Assembly (NCBI RefSeq): GCF_016864195.1
Contig: NZ_CP045202.1
Coordinates: 1,209,001-1,273,000 of the forward strand
Origin: Dechloromonas sp. TW-R-39-2
GTDB taxonomy: Bacteria > Pseudomonadota > Gammaproteobacteria > Burkholderiales > Rhodocyclaceae
DNA: 64,000 nucleotides
Direction: 5' to 3'
This document shows, one piece after another, positions 28,265-37,299 of the stretch. The notes below the pieces were generated by a model. It had not been told where the DNA came from. It did no database searches and saw only the letters and a list, made by a program, of their open reading frames with translations. How positions within the stretch are numbered: the stretch's first letter is position 1; every line of letters begins with the position of its first letter. Made by a program: the position numbers and the translations under genes.

Positions 28265-30559
28265 TCAGACCGTGACGGTTTTCGGGAGGTCGGGGGTGCG
28301 CGGCAGTTCCGGCTCGGTGTCCACATTGCGCGCCTGAGCCTGATACAACTTGTAGTAATGCCCCTCAACGGCCATCAACTGGTCATGATTGCCGATTTCA
28401 ACGATCTGGCCACGATCCATGACAACCAGCCGGTCGGCCTTGCGCAGCGTGCTCAGGCGGTGGGCGATGGCGATGGTGGTGCGGCCCTTGACCAGATTGT
28501 CGAGCGCCTTCTGGATTTCCTTCTCGGTTTCGGTGTCGACCGCGGAAGTCGCTTCATCGAGGATCAGGATACGCGGGTCGATCAACAGGGCGCGGGCGAT
28601 GGAAATGCGCTGGCGCTCGCCGCCGGACAGGCCCTGGCCGCGTTCGCCAACCAACGAGTCGTAACCATGCGGCAGACGCAGGATGAACTCGTGCGCGTGT
28701 GCGGCACGGGCGGCGGCGATGATTTCCTGGCGCGTCGCGTTCGGCTTGCCGTAGGCGATGTTGTCGGCGATGGTGCCGAAGAAGAGGAAGGGTTCCTGCA
28801 AAACGAGGCCGATGTGCTGGCGGAATTCGGCGACCGGCACCGAGCGGACGTCGACGCCGTCGATCAGCACCTGACCTTCGGAAACGTCGTAGAAGCGGCA
28901 GATCAGATTGACCAGCGTCGACTTTCCTGAGCCGGAGTGGCCGACCAGACCGATCATTTCACCGGGCTGGATGACCAGATCGACGTCGCGGGTGACCGAG
29001 CGGGTGCCGTAGCGGAAGCTGGCTTTTTTCAACTCAAGCCGGCCGGTGACTTTGTCAAGATGAATCGGGTTGGTCGGTTCAGGCACACTGGAAACGTGAT
29101 CGAGGATGTCGAAAATGCGCTTGGTGCTGGAGGCGGCACGTTGCGTGGCCGAGACGATGCGGCTCATCGAGTCGAGGCGGGTGTAGAAGCGGCCGATATA
29201 GGCGAGGAAGGCGGTGAGCACGCCGACCGAGCTGTCGCCCTTGGAAATTTGCCAGATGCCGAAAATCCACACGACGAGCAGGCCGATTTCGGTGAGCAGC
29301 GTCACGGTCGGGGTGAACAAGGACCAGGTCTTGTTCAGCTTGTCGTTCATCTGCAGGTTGTGCTCGTTGGCCGTGCGGAAACGCTCGCCTTCGCGCTTTT
29401 CCTGGGCAAAAGCCTTGACCACGCGGATGCCGGGGATGGTGTCGGCCAGCACGTTGGTCACTTCGGCCCAGACGCGGTCGATTTTCTCGAAGCCGGTACG
29501 CAGCTTTTCGCGGACGAAATGGATCAGCCAGCCGATGATCGGCAGCGGCAGCAGCGTGACCAGCGCCAGCCACGGGTTGATGCTGAACAGGATGACGGCG
29601 GTCATCGTGATCATCAGCACGTCGGTGGCGAAGTTCAGCAGGTCGAGCGACAGGAAGATATTGATCCGGTCGGTTTCGTTGCCGATGCGCGCCATCAAGT
29701 CGCCGGTCCGCTTGCCGCCGAAATATTCGAGCGACAGACCGAGCAGGTGGTCGTAGGTCTGCGTGCGCAGATCGCGGCCCATGCGTTCGGAAACAAGCGA
29801 CAAAATATAGGTGCGAATCCAGCCGAGCACCCAGGCGAGCAGCGCGGCGCCGAACAGTCCGCCGAGGTACATCGAGACCAGCGGCCAGTCGATCGGCTTG
29901 CCGTTCTGGAACGGGATCAGCACGTTATCCATCAACGGCATGGTCAGGTAGGGCGGGACCAGCGTTGCTGCGGTCGACGCCAAAGTCAGGGCAAAACCGA
30001 GAATCAGCTGCCAGCGATACGGCCGGGCAAAGCGCCACAGACGGAACAGTGTCCAGGTCGATGGGGCGACGCTTGATTCGCGGTTGCATACCGGGCATTC
30101 CTCTTCGCCGGGTGGCAACTGCACCTTGCATTTCGGGCAACAATCCTCGGTAGACCGCAGTACCGGCTGACCCTTGGCAACGCTGTCGCGATGCAGGTTG
30201 AATTCATTGATGACGCGCAGTGCGGCGAGGTTCTTGGCCAGTGTGTAGCGCCAGGTAGCGAGTCGGCCATCGGTGTCGACCAGTTCAAGCGCCCCGACAC
30301 CCGCGTGGTCGTGGTGATCCAGTGTCAGTCCCTCTCGCAACGGCCACTCTTCGGCACGGTCTTGGCCGGGCGCAAATGCCAGCAGGCGTCGGTTGCTTAC
30401 AAGAACGAGGCCGGATGAAAACTGCAAACGACTGTCGAGGTCAATTTCAAGCCAGGCCTGGATCTTTTCGTCGCTTGCCAGTTTGGGCTCGACTTCGGCG
30501 GCCCAGCGACCGGGCAACGCCAGCTCGGTGCTGGCAAGGGTGTTTGCTTTTGGGGTCAT
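28265..30559 (-). CDS. ABC transporter (fused TMD-NBD), cyanophycin-associated
   Basis: Inner-membrane exporter half-transporter of 764 residues, longer than the usual 580-600. The first about 170 residues form a cytoplasmic domain ending in a zinc ribbon CCPKCK ... CPVC (about 137-155). A six-helix type I exporter TMD (about 175-480) follows, then an NBD with Walker A GHSGSGKST, signature LSGGERQ, Walker B ILILDEATS and the switch His in AIAHRLS. Such extended transporters next to DUF1854 and cphA are a recurring set in betaproteobacteria. The cargo is unknown. ATG 30559 gives MTPKANTLAS; an upstream Met at 30577 is possible. Confidence 0.9.
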   Translation of the reverse strand: MTPKANTLASTELALPGRWAAEVEPKLASDEKIQAWLEIDLDSRLQFSSGLVLVSNRRLLAFAPGQDRAEEWPLREGLTLDHHDHAGVGALELVDTDGRLATWRYTLAKNLAALRVINEFNLHRDSVAKGQPVLRSTEDCCPKCKVQLPPGEEECPVCNRESSVAPSTWTLFRLWRFARPYRWQLILGFALTLASTAATLVPPYLTMPLMDNVLIPFQNGKPIDWPLVSMYLGGLFGAALLAWVLGWIRTYILSLVSERMGRDLRTQTYDHLLGLSLEYFGGKRTGDLMARIGNETDRINIFLSLDLLNFATDVLMITMTAVILFSINPWLALVTLLPLPIIGWLIHFVREKLRTGFEKIDRVWAEVTNVLADTIPGIRVVKAFAQEKREGERFRTANEHNLQMNDKLNKTWSLFTPTVTLLTEIGLLVVWIFGIWQISKGDSSVGVLTAFLAYIGRFYTRLDSMSRIVSATQRAASSTKRIFDILDHVSSVPEPTNPIHLDKVTGRLELKKASFRYGTRSVTRDVDLVIQPGEMIGLVGHSGSGKSTLVNLICRFYDVSEGQVLIDGVDVRSVPVAEFRQHIGLVLQEPFLFFGTIADNIAYGKPNATRQEIIAAARAAHAHEFILRLPHGYDSLVGERGQGLSGGERQRISIARALLIDPRILILDEATSAVDTETEKEIQKALDNLVKGRTTIAIAHRLSTLRKADRLVVMDRGQIVEIGNHDQLMAVEGHYYKLYQAQARNVDTEPELPRTPDLPKTVTV

Positions 30560-30628
30560 CCGGCCAGTATACCGCAACGCATCGGGCGACTATTGAATCA
30601 GCGTGCGCCGCACCGTCTCCGGCCGGTG

Positions 30629-31753
30629 TCAGGCGAGCGCCAGGCGCAGCGTGAAACGGACGATGTCGGGGGCTATGTTCCGGATATCGAGCTGTACTCG
30701 TCCCAGCCGTGCGGCATGCGTCACCGTGGCCAACCCGATGCCCAGCCCTTGCTGCTCCTGCGTGTCGCGTTCGAACTGGACAAAGGCGCCGACGTTGCGG
30801 ATCTTGTCGAGCGGGAAACGATGGCCGTGGTTGTCGATCGTCAGCAGGTAATCGTTGCCCTTCGGATGGCCGGTGACGGATACCGTCGAATGAGCTTCGG
30901 CAAATTTGATGGCATTGCTGCTCAACTCGCGAATCATCGTGCGCAAGAGGTCTTCACGGCATTTCAGGTTTGCTTGGGTGATATCGATGCAGGCATTTAC
31001 CTGGCTGGTTGGCAATTGCTCGGCGAGCATCTCGTTGACCAGTTGCTCGACCCGCTCATGCGAAATTTCACAACTTGTACCGGGCGGGATCGGCGTGTTC
31101 TGCCCCTGATATTCCATCAAAGTCAGGAAGCGGGTGGTGTGGCTGAGCAACTTTTTTCCGGCGCGCTGGATGGTTTCGGCAAACTCACGCGTCTGCTTTG
31201 GCGTCAATCCGTTGTCGGCGATCATCGCCATCAGTTCGGCAAAACCGAGAATGGCATTGAGCGGTGTGCGAAACTCGTGCGGCAGAACACCCATCATGCC
31301 CTGGCTGTAGCTGGTCGCCAGGGCCTCGGTCGCCTGGCGCCAGTTGCGCTGTTTCTCGATGCGGCTTTGCACGGCGGACATGACCTCTTCCGGCGTGAAC
31401 GGTTTGGTCAGATAGTCGTCGGCTCCCAGTTCCATTGCCCGGCGTGTGCTGGAGCGGTCGGAGACGCCGGTGATCATGATGAACGGCACCATGGTCAGTG
31501 CGCTATCCGACCTGACGCTGGACAGTAGATCGAAACCGTTGGCTTTCGGCATTTCCAGATCGCTGATGATCAAATCAGGCGATAGGTATTGCGCTTTTTG
31601 GTAGCCTTCAAGGCCGTCGCGCGCCATCTCGACAGCGCAGCCCATATGACGAAGAATGGCCGAAATCCCTTCGCGCATCGAGGCGGAGTCGTCGACAACC
31701 AGCACTCGGGCCAGCGGTGCGTCGCCGGATTGTTCTGAGCGGAGGGTTTCCAT
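30629..31753 (-). CDS. Hybrid receiver-histidine kinase
   Basis: Cytoplasmic two-component protein of 374 residues with unusual order: an N-terminal receiver (about 14-132; phospho-acceptor Asp65 in ISDLEMP, Lys117 in TKPF), then HisKA with His159 in LPHEFRTPLN, then HATPase_c with ELSSNAIKFAE and GLGIGLATV. There is no membrane segment or sensory domain, so input probably comes from a separate kinase phosphorylating the receiver. It is divergent from nirJ over about 150 bp containing an FNR-like box. A link to denitrification is possible but unproven. Confidence 0.9.
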   Translation of the reverse strand: METLRSEQSGDAPLARVLVVDDSASMREGISAILRHMGCAVEMARDGLEGYQKAQYLSPDLIISDLEMPKANGFDLLSSVRSDSALTMVPFIMITGVSDRSSTRRAMELGADDYLTKPFTPEEVMSAVQSRIEKQRNWRQATEALATSYSQGMMGVLPHEFRTPLNAILGFAELMAMIADNGLTPKQTREFAETIQRAGKKLLSHTTRFLTLMEYQGQNTPIPPGTSCEISHERVEQLVNEMLAEQLPTSQVNACIDITQANLKCREDLLRTMIRELSSNAIKFAEAHSTVSVTGHPKGNDYLLTIDNHGHRFPLDKIRNVGAFVQFERDTQEQQGLGIGLATVTHAARLGRVQLDIRNIAPDIVRFTLRLALA

Positions 31754-31838
31754 GATTTTGCCAGTGGGTTTGGTGTTGTCATTTTAGTTATATTTGTGAT
31801 TTTTGCAATGTCCGGAGCGGGCATAAGGTCTTTCTCCG

Positions 31839-31852
31839 TTGATGCACGTCAA
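31839..31852. promoter_or_regulatory. FNR/DNR-type box upstream of nirJ
   Basis: TTGATGCACGTCAA, one change from TTGAT-N4-ATCAA, 56 bases before nirJ. The match to the nirS box (15738-15751) suggests both heme d1 loci respond to the same low-oxygen/NO regulator. Confidence 0.7.
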
Positions 31853-31907
31853 GGCTTGGCTTCCGGCCTTCGGGTGCAATAGCGCCAACACTTTTTGAAG
31901 GCATTTC

Positions 31908-33047
31908 ATGTTCCGAATCTCCCAGTACATGCAGGAAATCGCTGAGCCAAGTCCGCTCGGTCCGAAGCGCAATCCGCCCGGCCCGGTGGTGATCTGGAAC
32001 CTGATTCGCCGTTGCAATCTGACCTGCAAGCATTGCTATTCGATTTCGGCCGACACCAATTTCCCCGGTGAACTGACGACCGAGCAGGTTTATACGGTCA
32101 TGGACGATCTCAAGGGCTTCAAGGTGCCGGTGCTCATTCTTTCCGGCGGGGAGCCGCTGCTGCGCCCGGATATCTACGACATCGCCAAGCGCGCCAAGGC
32201 CAAGGGGTTTTATGTCGGTCTGTCGTCGAATGGCACGCTGATCGATGAAAACAATATCGACCAGATTGCCGAGTGCGATTTCAACTACGTCGGCGTGTCG
32301 CTCGACGGCATCCGCGAGACGCACGATAAATTCCGCCGTATGGATGGCGCTTTCGAGGCCTCGCTGAAAGGCATCCGCCTGTGCCGCGATCTCGGCCTGA
32401 AAATCGGTGTCCGCTTCACCATGACGCAGGATAACGCCCATGATCTGCCCGGCCTGCTCAAGCTGGTTGAGGATGAAGGCATCGACCGCTTCTATTTCTC
32501 GCATTTGAACTATGCCGGACGCGGCAACAAGAATCGCAAGGACGACGCCCAGCACAAGCTGACGCGCTGGGCGATGGACCTGCTCTTTGATACCTGCTGG
32601 GAATACAAGCAGCGCGGGCTGGAGAAGGAATTCACCACCGGCAACAACGATGCCGACGGCGTGTATTTCCTGCATTGGGTGCGTCGCCGTTTTCCGGACA
32701 AGGCGGCCCACGTCGAGGCCAAGCTCCGCCAGTGGGGCGGTAATTCATCGGGCGTCAATGTCGCCAACATCGACAACCTGGGCAACGTGCATCCGGACAC
32801 CATGTGGTGGCACCACAAGCTGGGCAATGTGAAGGATCGGCCGTTTTCGGACATCTGGCCGGATACGTCGGACGAACTGATGGCCGGCCTCAAGCAGCAC
32901 CCGCGGGCCGTCAAGGGGCGTTGCGGCGAATGTGCCTACCTGGATATCTGCAACGGCAACACCCGTGTGCGCGCCCAGCAGATGACCGGCGATGCCTGGG
33001 CGGAAGATCCGGGTTGTTATCTGGTCGATGAGGAAATCGGGTTATGA
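31908..33047 (+). CDS. nirJ: Heme d1 biosynthesis radical SAM protein NirJ
   Basis: Cytoplasmic iron-sulfur enzyme of 379 residues. It replaces the two propionates at C3 and C8 of didecarboxysiroheme with carbonyl groups in heme d1 synthesis. The radical SAM cluster CNLTCKHC is at residues 36-43. LSGGEPLLRPD binds SAM, SSNGTLI and GVSLDGIRETHDKFR are as in the family. A C-terminal SPASM-like Cys set CGECAYLDICNGNTR holds a second cluster. It overlaps nirN by 4 bases (ATGA). It is separated from the main nir cluster by about 9.7 kb of cyanophycin and signalling genes. Confidence 0.96.
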   Translation: MFRISQYMQEIAEPSPLGPKRNPPGPVVIWNLIRRCNLTCKHCYSISADTNFPGELTTEQVYTVMDDLKGFKVPVLILSGGEPLLRPDIYDIAKRAKAKGFYVGLSSNGTLIDENNIDQIAECDFNYVGVSLDGIRETHDKFRRMDGAFEASLKGIRLCRDLGLKIGVRFTMTQDNAHDLPGLLKLVEDEGIDRFYFSHLNYAGRGNKNRKDDAQHKLTRWAMDLLFDTCWEYKQRGLEKEFTTGNNDADGVYFLHWVRRRFPDKAAHVEAKLRQWGGNSSGVNVANIDNLGNVHPDTMWWHHKLGNVKDRPFSDIWPDTSDELMAGLKQHPRAVKGRCGECAYLDICNGNTRVRAQQMTGDAWAEDPGCYLVDEEIGL

Positions 33048-34678
33048 ACATGCAACAAGACGATCAACCAAGCGCGGTGCCCGGTGCTTTGGGTTGGAAA
33101 ATCCTGATCCCGGCCGGTTTCGCGGCGTATTTTCTGCTGGGCATGGCGCAGATGGCAGAAGCGGCAGATGCGCCGGCTGCCTACAAGGAGCATTGCGCGG
33201 CTTGTCATGGAGAAGCGCGGCTCGGCGGTGTCGGCCCGGCCCTGATTCCGGAAAACCTGGCGCGCCTGCGCAAAGGCGAGGCGGAAAAGGTGATCAAGGA
33301 AGGGCGGGCTGCCACCCAGATGCCGTCCTTTGGGGAGAAGCTTGCGCCGGCCGAAGTCAAGGCGCTGGTTGAGTACGCCTACACGCCGATCATGCCGATG
33401 CCGGTGTGGGATGAAGCGGCGATCAAGGCTTCGCGTATCGTCAATCATGTGCCAGGCAGTTTGCCGGATAAGCCGCAGTTCAAGGCCGATCCGATGAACC
33501 TGTTCGTCGTGGTTGAAAGCGGCGACCACCATGTGTCGATTCTCGACGGCGACAAGCTGGAACCGATCCATCGCTTCCAGTCGCGCTTCGCCCTGCACGG
33601 CGGGCCGAAATTCACGCCGGATGGGCGTTACGTATTTTTTGCCTCGCGTGATGGCTGGATCACCAAGTTTGACCTGTGGAACCTGAAAGTGATCGCCGAA
33701 GTGCGGGCCGGGATCAATACGCGCAACGCCGCGGTTTCCGGCGATGGCAAATGGGTGGCGGTGGCTAATTACCTGCCGCACAGCCTGGTCATCCTCGATG
33801 CCGATCTCAATCTGAAAAAGATCCTGCCGGTCGCCGACAAGGATGGCAAGACGACTTCGCGCGTTTCGGCCGTCTATGACGCCAGCCCGCGCCAGAGTTT
33901 CGTGGCTGCATTGAAGGACGTGAAAGAAGTCTGGGAAGTCTCGTACAACCCGAAGGCCGACGACATCCCGGCCGGCATGATTCACGATTTCAAATACAAG
34001 GAAGGCGCGTTTGTTTCCGGCTTCCTCAATCCGCAGCGCAGCCAGCTTGACGACTACCTCGATGATTTCTATTTCACGCAGGGTTACGACGAGGTCATGG
34101 GGGCTTCGCGCAACGATGCCAAGGCGGCCGTGACGGGGCAGGTGGTCAATCTCGATGCGCGCAAGAAAATTGCCGATCTGGAGTTGCCCGGCATGCCGCA
34201 TCTTGGTTCCGGCATTAGCTGGACGTGGAAGGATGATAGCGGACAGGACAGGACCGTGATGGCGACGCCGAACCTGAACGAAGGGCTGATCAGCATCATC
34301 GACATGAAAACGTGGAAGACGATCAAGCAGATCAAGACCCGCGGCCCCGGTTTCTTCATGCGTAGCCACGAAAACAGCCGCTATGCATGGACCGATTCGA
34401 TGATGAGCAAGGAGTTCAAGGACACCATGCAGATCATCGACAAGGAGAAGCTGGAAATCGTCGCCGAACTCAAGCCGGCGCCGGGCAAGACCTTCGCCCA
34501 CGTCGAGTTCACCAAGGATGGTAAATATGTGCTGGCCAGCCTGTGGGAAATGGACGGCGCGCTGATCATTTACGACGCGGTGACGCTCAAGGAAGTGAAG
34601 CGCCTGCCGATGAAGAAACCGGTCGGCAAATACAATATCTGGAACAAGATCACGAAGTCGGAAGGGACCAGCCACTAG
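33044..34678 (+). CDS. nirN: Dihydro-heme d1 dehydrogenase NirN
   Basis: Periplasmic NirS-like protein of 544 residues that catalyses the last step of heme d1 synthesis, introducing the propionate double bond. A leader with a TM/signal segment (about 18-40) precedes a cytochrome c domain with CAACH (51-55). The d1 propeller follows: HVSILDGDKL, FTPDGRYVFFASRDGWITK, GMPHLGSGISW, and the end VGKYNIWNKIT, like the NirS C-terminus. It differs from NirS in blade sequence and in the shorter N-terminus. It forms an operon with nirJ. Confidence 0.95.
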   Translation: MNMQQDDQPSAVPGALGWKILIPAGFAAYFLLGMAQMAEAADAPAAYKEHCAACHGEARLGGVGPALIPENLARLRKGEAEKVIKEGRAATQMPSFGEKLAPAEVKALVEYAYTPIMPMPVWDEAAIKASRIVNHVPGSLPDKPQFKADPMNLFVVVESGDHHVSILDGDKLEPIHRFQSRFALHGGPKFTPDGRYVFFASRDGWITKFDLWNLKVIAEVRAGINTRNAAVSGDGKWVAVANYLPHSLVILDADLNLKKILPVADKDGKTTSRVSAVYDASPRQSFVAALKDVKEVWEVSYNPKADDIPAGMIHDFKYKEGAFVSGFLNPQRSQLDDYLDDFYFTQGYDEVMGASRNDAKAAVTGQVVNLDARKKIADLELPGMPHLGSGISWTWKDDSGQDRTVMATPNLNEGLISIIDMKTWKTIKQIKTRGPGFFMRSHENSRYAWTDSMMSKEFKDTMQIIDKEKLEIVAELKPAPGKTFAHVEFTKDGKYVLASLWEMDGALIIYDAVTLKEVKRLPMKKPVGKYNIWNKITKSEGTSH

Positions 34679-34775
34679 GTGCCAGGTACTCCGAACGCTG
34701 GTGCCGGCCATCGTTTCGGGCTGAAATGAGCGGTCGACCGCGGCATGCCCGCCCGGTCGCCACGCCGGCCCGGTT

Positions 34776-35462
34776 TCAGCGGATCATCAGTTGCGTGCCG
34801 TCGTGGCTGACCGGCATGGCAAAGTTGAAACGATCCGGCTCGGCACAGAGATCGAGATCGGCCAGCGGCAAGTTCGGCCAGGTGCCGGCACTGAAACGCC
34901 GGCCGAAATCGGAATGCCTGACGCGTTCGGAAAATACTTGCGCGCTGGGTTGTTCCTCACGCAGCAGGGCTTCGATGTAGTCGGCGCACGCGATGTCTTC
35001 ATCGCCGTCGCGGTCTACCCACTCGCCGGTAATGACAAAGCAGATTTCGCTGGCCCCCGAGCGGCGAATGGCTTCTGCCGTGGCGCGGGCGCAGACCAGG
35101 CTGGCAGCGTAAAGCTGGCGTGCATGATGGAAACGCTGCAAACCACGGACGCCTGCCGCCGTCGTCATGACGACGGGTTTGCCGGATAGCTCGGCATTGA
35201 TCAGTTGCGAAGGGGAGTTGCCGTAATTGAAACCGGGAACCGGATCGCCGCCGCCGATGGCGCCGATTGATACGGCGCCGGGCAATCTGGCGTGCAGCGC
35301 AACTGCCGAGGCAATCGCCTCGACCGGGTAAATCGCCGATGCTCCCTTGGACAGGGCGACGGCTGCTGTCGTGAACGAGCGCAGCACGTCGATGACTACG
35401 ACGGTGTCCTGTGGATCAGGCTGGTTGTGCAGTCGATTCAGGAAGATGCGCGAGAATTTCAT
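34776..35462 (-). CDS. ComB-like 2-phosphosulfolactate phosphatase family protein
   Basis: A 228-residue cytoplasmic protein of the ComB family. VVVIDVLRSFTTAAVAL is the acidic metal-site motif near the N-terminus, GNSPSQLI and VMTTAAGVRGL are also family-typical, and EDIACADYIEALL lies near the C-terminus. In archaea ComB acts in coenzyme M synthesis; bacterial members have unknown substrates, so the name does not imply coenzyme M here. It converges on nirN with 97 bp between. Confidence 0.87.
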   Translation of the reverse strand: MKFSRIFLNRLHNQPDPQDTVVVIDVLRSFTTAAVALSKGASAIYPVEAIASAVALHARLPGAVSIGAIGGGDPVPGFNYGNSPSQLINAELSGKPVVMTTAAGVRGLQRFHHARQLYAASLVCARATAEAIRRSGASEICFVITGEWVDRDGDEDIACADYIEALLREEQPSAQVFSERVRHSDFGRRFSAGTWPNLPLADLDLCAEPDRFNFAMPVSHDGTQLMIR

Positions 35463-35514
35463 GGCCGGCGCCAGCGGGAGGCCTGGCCGGCCTCGTTGTC
35501 ATGTATTTTGGGGA

Positions 35515-35721
35515 TTAGCGCCCGAGATGATGCAATACGGTGTGCAGGCGTTCAGCTGCGTACGCTGCTTCCGGGTCGTTTTCGGTTTGTTTCAGGATTT
35601 CAGCCCAATTGATGTAACGATCAAGCCGGACCAGTGCGTTGGCGCTGATCGTATCCATATCGATACTGAGCGCCACTTTGTCGCCATGGGCATTGATCTT
35701 GTACTCGAACGATCCTTGCAT
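35515..35721 (-). CDS. Small conserved-looking protein of unknown function
   Basis: A 68-residue acidic protein (MQGSFEYKINAHGDKVALSI; ISANALVRLDRYINWAEIL; AERLHTVLHHLGR). No signal peptide, membrane segment or known motif is apparent. The ribosome site GGAGAATG precedes the ATG. It is transcribed toward the ComB-like gene. I do not recognise the family. Confidence 0.6.
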   Translation of the reverse strand: MQGSFEYKINAHGDKVALSIDMDTISANALVRLDRYINWAEILKQTENDPEAAYAAERLHTVLHHLGR

Positions 35722-35832
35722 GTTTCATTCTCCAGGTTGTGAGGCATTGACAGCCCCAGTGTATAGGGCGGGCGCGGCAATGGGAATGCCGATCCGCTTG
35801 CGGCAAGGATAACAAGGCCATGGGGCCGGCGA

Positions 35833-35848
35833 TTTGCGCTAGCGCAAA
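35833..35848. promoter_or_regulatory. Perfect 16-bp palindrome upstream of csp1
   Basis: TTTGCGCTAGCGCAAA lies 101 bases before the copper-storage gene and about 110 bases before the divergent small gene. It has the form of a dimeric regulator operator. The cognate regulator is not evident. Confidence 0.5.
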
Positions 35849-35949
35849 CTGAAAATACAAAGCCTGAAATACAATCGACCACCCAATGAACAGTTTTTCG
35901 CGAGCCGCTTGTCCGGCTCCCAATGGCTTATTCAGGAAAGGAAATAACG

Positions 35950-36393
35950 ATGCAACGACGCGATGTACTGAAAACAGTGGCCGCAGCGATGGCCGGTGCC
36001 TTGTCGGGGACGGCGATGGCGGCAGGGCAGCATGACCACCACGATCACGGCAACATGGCCAAACGCAATGCAGGTCTGATCGCAGCCAGCGCAGATTGCC
36101 TCAAAACCGGTGAGGCCTGTCTGGCCCACTGTATTTATTTGCTGGGGACGGGCGACAAGGAAATGGCGGCCTGCGCACAGTCGGTCAACGAACTGCTTGC
36201 CTCCTGCACGGCGCTGATGAAGCTGGCCGGCCAGGATTCCCGTTATGTGCCGGCGTTTGCCAAGCTGGCCGCTGAAGTGTGTGCGACCTGTGAGAAAGAG
36301 TGTCGCAAGCACGCCGATCACCACGCTGAATGCAAAGCCTGCGCCGACTCCTGCGCGGCCTGCGTCAAGGAATGCAAGAAGGCTGCGGCCTGA
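35950..36393 (+). CDS. Csp1-like four-helix copper storage protein
   Basis: Exported Cu(I)-storage protein of 147 residues. ATG 35950, after AGGAAAGGAAAT, starts MQRRDVLKTVAAAMAGALSG, a twin-arginine signal peptide. The mature part begins near GQHDHHDHGN, a His-rich metal-binding stretch. It contains 13 cysteines, including CATCEKEC and CKACADSCAACVKEC, the number described for Csp1 of Methylosinus. These Cys should line a four-helix bundle and bind many Cu(I) ions. It would supply or buffer copper, for example for cupredoxins or nitrous oxide reductase, by inference. Confidence 0.9.
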   Translation: MQRRDVLKTVAAAMAGALSGTAMAAGQHDHHDHGNMAKRNAGLIAASADCLKTGEACLAHCIYLLGTGDKEMAACAQSVNELLASCTALMKLAGQDSRYVPAFAKLAAEVCATCEKECRKHADHHAECKACADSCAACVKECKKAAA

Positions 36394-36411
36394 GTCTGCC
36401 GCAGGTGCGAT

Positions 36412-36438
36412 AACGCCCCGGCCCGAATCCGGGGCGTT
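36412..36438 (+). terminator. Hairpin after csp1
   Basis: AACGCCCCGG (36412-36421) and CCGGGGCGTT (36429-36438) with a 7-nt loop, followed by GCATTTTGG. The U-run is weak. Confidence 0.6.
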
Positions 36439-36521
36439 GCATTTTGGGCCGTTTGCTGCGGTCGACCGCAGCAACAAGCCTGAATCCGTATGGCCTGCCT
36501 GAAACTTTTCGATGATCCCCG

Positions 36522-37220
36522 ATGATCCCGATTCCCGCTGATTGCCGCCAAATTCTGCTCTGCCTGGCCCCGACCTGGGATGCCCAGGACGGGCGTTTGC
36601 AGTGTTTCGAGCGTTTGCCGGGCGGTGCATGGAAACCTGAAGGCGAAGCCCTGCCTGTGACTTTGGGGCGTAACGGTCTGGCCTGGGGGCGTGGCCGGCA
36701 TCCAGCAATGAGCGGCCTGGCCAAGCAGGAAGGTGATGGACGTGCGCCGGCCGGCGTGTTTTCGATCAGCGCAGTCTTCGGTTATGCGCCCGCCGCCTGC
36801 GTGAACGGCCTGCCTTATCTGTCGGCCCACCCTGGGCTGAGGTGTGTCGATGATCCCGCCTCGGCACACTACAACTGCCTGGTCGATCAAGCGTCCTGTG
36901 CGGTGGACTGGACGTCGAGCGAGGCGATGTTGCGCAGCGATGCCCGTTACGAGTTGGGCGCCGTGGTGGCCCACAATGCCGATGCACCGAAGGCCGGCTG
37001 CGGCTCGTGTATTTTTCTGCATGTCTGGGAAGCCCCGGGCGTGCCGACGGCGGGTTGTACCGCCATGGCGCTGGCCGATATGCGCCGCATCGTTGCTTGG
37101 CTGGAGGGTGCGGCAGCGCCTGTTTTGCTTCAATTGCCGAGCCAGGCGTATGCCTCGTTGCGGGCGGACTGGGCCTTGCCGCTGTGGGGTGGGCCGGAAC
37201 TGGTCGGCCTGCAGCCATGA
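36522..37220 (+). CDS. L,D-transpeptidase catalytic domain protein
   Basis: A 232-residue YkuD-type protein. EGDGRAPAGVFSI is the family entry motif, and the catalytic region has FLHVWEAPGVPTAGCTAM, with the nucleophile Cys in GC and an upstream His. These enzymes form or modify 3-3 cross-links or attach proteins to peptidoglycan. No clear signal peptide is seen at the N-terminus (MIPIPADCRQILLCLAP), so either export is unusual or a start further upstream is missed. Several extra cysteines (for example GCGSCIF) are present. Confidence 0.8.
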   Translation: MIPIPADCRQILLCLAPTWDAQDGRLQCFERLPGGAWKPEGEALPVTLGRNGLAWGRGRHPAMSGLAKQEGDGRAPAGVFSISAVFGYAPAACVNGLPYLSAHPGLRCVDDPASAHYNCLVDQASCAVDWTSSEAMLRSDARYELGAVVAHNADAPKAGCGSCIFLHVWEAPGVPTAGCTAMALADMRRIVAWLEGAAAPVLLQLPSQAYASLRADWALPLWGGPELVGLQP

Positions 37221-37299
37221 TCGGACGGCATGGACTGACGGCGACAGTCGCCGGTGACTGGGCTAGACTGGCGCACCTTCAACCTGCCCGCCTTTTCCC

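Noticed and set aside
33017..34711. 564-codon minus-strand frame opposite nirN
   Set aside because: nirN is certain from its heme site and propeller; the opposite frame is a composition artefact.
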